NCBI GenBank assembly: GCA_026395475.1 | Contig: JAPLYQ010000066.1 | Coordinates: 1 to 22,633 of the forward strand | From: Candidatus Roizmanbacteria bacterium | GTDB lineage: Bacteria > Patescibacteriota > Microgenomatia > UBA1406 > GWC2-37-13 | Length of the DNA stretch: 22,633 nucleotides | Direction: 5' to 3' | Shown: positions 20,818 to 22,633 of the stretch, piece after piece | How positions within the stretch are numbered: the stretch's first letter is position 1 | How the letters are laid out: each line of letters starts with the position of its first letter | The notes under the pieces: model-generated | What the model was told of the DNA's origin: nothing | Seen by the model: the letters and a program-made list of their open reading frames with translations, nothing else | The model's database searches: none | Position numbers and translations under genes: made by a program

Positions 20818-21741
20818 TTAGTTGATTGGCATTGAGATATGCTCTACATATTGATCGATCCACTGAGTTATGCTTTGTGTGTCTGCAAATCGATCAAGGC
20901 TTTTTAGAACAACAATAATGTATTGATTCCCATTTTTTTTATAGAAACTAACAAGATTTTGACCTGCAAGTTCAGTGTACCCCGTCTTCAATCCTCCAAT
21001 GCCTACAACTTTTCCTAAGAGTTCATTTACATTACTTAATCTGTGGAAATACTTATAATCAGTATCAGAGATGGTAATTTCTTTTGTGGATACGAATTTA
21101 GCCAAATAAGAGTTTTTAAGGAGTGCACGTGCGGCAAGAGCCAAATCACGAGGAGTCGTAAGCTGCTCATAGTCATCAATACCTATTGGGTTTTTAAAAT
21201 GCGAATTTATCATCCCAAGCTCTGCTGCTTTTGCATTCATTTTTTCAATAAATCTGTCGTATCCATAGGCATTTGCAAGCGTATATGCGGCATCATTTGC
21301 TGAATACACAAGGGTTCCATATAATAAATTTTCTACAGTCATTTTTTCGCCAGTTACGAGCCCCATTAATTGCCAGTCTGGTTGGTCTTCTTTTGTGATT
21401 TGTTTTGTTACTACAATGACATCTGTTGGTTTGAAAACGTCCATCGTTACTAATGCTGTAATTATTTTCGCAGTTGATGCTGGATACATCTTCTGATTGC
21501 TGTTGCGTTCAAAAACAGGAGTAAAGGAAGAAAGGTCAGCTATGTATGCTCCCTCTGCAGAAATAGGCGGATACGGGGCATTTTTATTAACCACAGGAAT
21601 GGTATGGAGAGCAAATTGGGTTACTGGTTTTTCTTTCCACAGTTCATGTTGAGAAAATACATGGGTCAACCAGTAGTTACCGGGATAAAACAGAAGCAAA
21701 AAAGAAATAGTCAAAAAAACGACGATACGTAACAGTGTCAT
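20818..21741 (-). CDS. dacA: D-alanyl-D-alanine carboxypeptidase (peptidase S11)
   Basis: A 307-aa enzyme that trims the terminal D-Ala from peptidoglycan pentapeptides, limiting crosslinking. An N-terminal hydrophobic segment (6-20) anchors or exports it. The three penicillin-binding motifs are present: S89-T-A-K92 (nucleophile serine in PASTAKI), S147-A-N149, and K252-T-G254 (GLKTGYT). The protein ends soon after the catalytic domain, so the usual C-terminal beta domain of PBP5 is absent. Its ATG overlaps the aspS stop (ATGA at 21741-21738). TGATACAAT, 6 bases before the ATG and inside aspS, offers an own leaderless promoter. Presence of this enzyme shows the host makes peptidoglycan. Confidence 0.92.
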   Translation of the reverse strand: MTLLRIVVFLTISFLLLFYPGNYWLTHVFSQHELWKEKPVTQFALHTIPVVNKNAPYPPISAEGAYIADLSSFTPVFERNSNQKMYPASTAKIITALVTMDVFKPTDVIVVTKQITKEDQPDWQLMGLVTGEKMTVENLLYGTLVYSANDAAYTLANAYGYDRFIEKMNAKAAELGMINSHFKNPIGIDDYEQLTTPRDLALAARALLKNSYLAKFVSTKEITISDTDYKYFHRLSNVNELLGKVVGIGGLKTGYTELAGQNLVSFYKKNGNQYIIVVLKSLDRFADTQSITQWIDQYVEHISMPIN

Positions 21742-22633
21742 TCTTTCATTGTATCAGGAATTATTGTTCTGATTCCCAACTCTTTGAGTTTACTATTTGC
21801 AATAGGGGAAGGTGCATTCATAACTGATGTTCTCCCACCACTTGTCATTGGAAATGCCATGACTTCCCGCAAATTGGCCTCTCCGCGAACACAAGTGAGA
21901 AGTCTATCAATACCAGGTGCAATCCCACCATGAGGTGGAGCTCCCCATCCAAGAGCTTCAAGCATATGTCCAAACTGTGATTGGATATCCTCTTCAGAAT
22001 ATCCCATTATTTCAAATACTGTCTTTAACACTTGTGGCTCGTGAGCTCGGATGCTTCCGCCTCCTACCTCGTATCCATTACAGACCAAGTCGTATTGAGT
22101 AGTAAAAATACCGCCAATATCTTTTTTTTCCAAAAGTTGTTTTTTATATTCTGGAAGAGGTGCTGAAAATGGATTATGGGTAAATGTCCATCCACCTTCT
22201 TCTGTCTTTTCAAAAAATGGGAAGTCAATTACCCAAGCAAATGCTTGAATTTTATTTTTTTTATCTTCCTCCGTTCTTAAATCAAATTTATCTGCACCAA
22301 ACTGTTCTTGAGCTTGTTTATAGGTATAGCGAGGAAATGGTTTTTGTTTGATAGGAATATTGAGTTTTTCGTACACTTCAATAACCATTTTTTCTGTTAA
22401 TGCCATCACGTCTTCTCGCTCTACAAAACTCATTTCTAAGTCCAACTGTGTAAACTCTCCATATGCTCGGTCTGCACGAGGGTCCTCATCTCTAAAGCAG
22501 CGTGCGATTTGGAAATACTTTTCAATTCCGCCCACCATTAAAAGTTGCTTGTACTGTTGTGGAGATTGAGGAAGGGCATAAAACTTTCCTGGTTGCAAAC
22601 GTGCAGGAATAATAAAATCTCGAGCTCCTTCTG
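21738..22633 (-). CDS. aspS: Aspartyl-tRNA synthetase, partial (3' part)
   Basis: The C-terminal part of class II aspartyl-tRNA synthetase; the reading frame continues through the right edge of the window (EGARDFIIPAR before ALPQSPQ). Class II motif 2 is seen as FQIARCFRDEDPRADR, with the bacterial-type FTQLDLEMSF after it. Motif 3 is GGIAPGIDRLL. The FTHNPFSAPL and YEVGGGSIRAH segments bind aspartate and ATP. Between FGADKFDLR and FAWVIDFPFF there are only about 15 residues, where bacterial enzymes usually carry a GAD insertion domain of roughly 100 residues. The C-terminal tail ends IIPDTMKE. It charges tRNA-Asp. The dacA-like gene starts inside its stop codon. Confidence 0.95.
   Translation of the reverse strand, partial: EGARDFIIPARLQPGKFYALPQSPQQYKQLLMVGGIEKYFQIARCFRDEDPRADRAYGEFTQLDLEMSFVEREDVMALTEKMVIEVYEKLNIPIKQKPFPRYTYKQAQEQFGADKFDLRTEEDKKNKIQAFAWVIDFPFFEKTEEGGWTFTHNPFSAPLPEYKKQLLEKKDIGGIFTTQYDLVCNGYEVGGGSIRAHEPQVLKTVFEIMGYSEEDIQSQFGHMLEALGWGAPPHGGIAPGIDRLLTCVRGEANLREVMAFPMTSGGRTSVMNAPSPIANSKLKELGIRTIIPDTMKE
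21748..21756 (-). promoter_or_regulatory. Extended -10 (TGATACAAT) of dacA within the aspS end
   Basis: Read on the minus strand it ends 6 bases before ATG 21741. It is identical to the nonamer before ldh at 17736-17744. The overlapping stop codon also permits coupling to aspS. Confidence 0.45.

Noticed and set aside
1..22633. CRISPR array, toxin-antitoxin pair, phage genes, transposase
   Set aside because: No regularly spaced identical repeats and no recognisable Cas, transposase, integrase, capsid or paired toxin/antitoxin proteins in any reading frame.
1..22633. Alternative genetic code (UGA read as Gly)
   Set aside because: TGA acts as a true stop in aspS and the GT2 gene, where it overlaps the next start codon, and there are no in-frame TGA codons within the conserved genes.

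Overview
The window is AT-rich bacterial DNA with short intergenic gaps and the standard stop codons (TGA is used as a stop in several genes, so this is not a UGA-recoded lineage). Several things suggest a member of the Candidate Phyla Radiation (Patescibacteria, perhaps Microgenomates-like). There are few Shine-Dalgarno sequences and many small unrecognised membrane or secreted proteins. L-lactate dehydrogenase is the only central-metabolism gene. The aspartyl-tRNA synthetase is of bacterial type but apparently lacks the GAD insertion domain. The lineage is an inference from gene content; no rRNA is present.

Layout, left to right. Positions 1-4740 hold a mixed set of small genes: a GT-A glycosyltransferase, a YjjX-like NTP phosphatase, a zinc-ribbon protein, a YgiD-like extradiol dioxygenase, a coupled GT2/ChbG-like deacetylase pair, a rhodanese and a small membrane protein. 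Positions 4835-13257 look like a secretion, efflux and resistance block. It contains a secreted 185-aa protein, an MFS exporter divergent from a Qnr-like pentapeptide-repeat protein, and a heterodimeric ABC exporter with one degenerate ATP site. The exporter is divergent from a MarR regulator followed by two membrane-fusion (HlyD-like) proteins.

Positions 13258-17690 are an accessory-looking stretch ending at a tRNA-Tyr gene. A 19-bp exact copy of the tRNA 3' end lies about 2.95 kb downstream of the tRNA. Degenerate 45-50 bp repeats, two strong terminators and a tRNA-sized foldable element lie in the gene gaps. The genes here are a 77-aa membrane peptide, an anchored unknown protein, a TspO-like protein, an anchored esterase and a HAD phosphatase. 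No integrase is visible.

Positions 17754-22633 look like core genome: L-lactate dehydrogenase, three unrecognised proteins, a D,D-carboxypeptidase and the 3' part of aspS, which is cut by the window edge.

A theme across the whole window is that -10 hexamers, often of the extended TGNTANNNT type, sit only 6-9 bases before the start codon. This predicts leaderless mRNAs for about a dozen genes. The clear exception is the secreted 185-aa protein, which has a strong Shine-Dalgarno sequence. The MFS/pentapeptide pair shares a mirror-symmetric promoter built around a 16-bp perfect palindrome.
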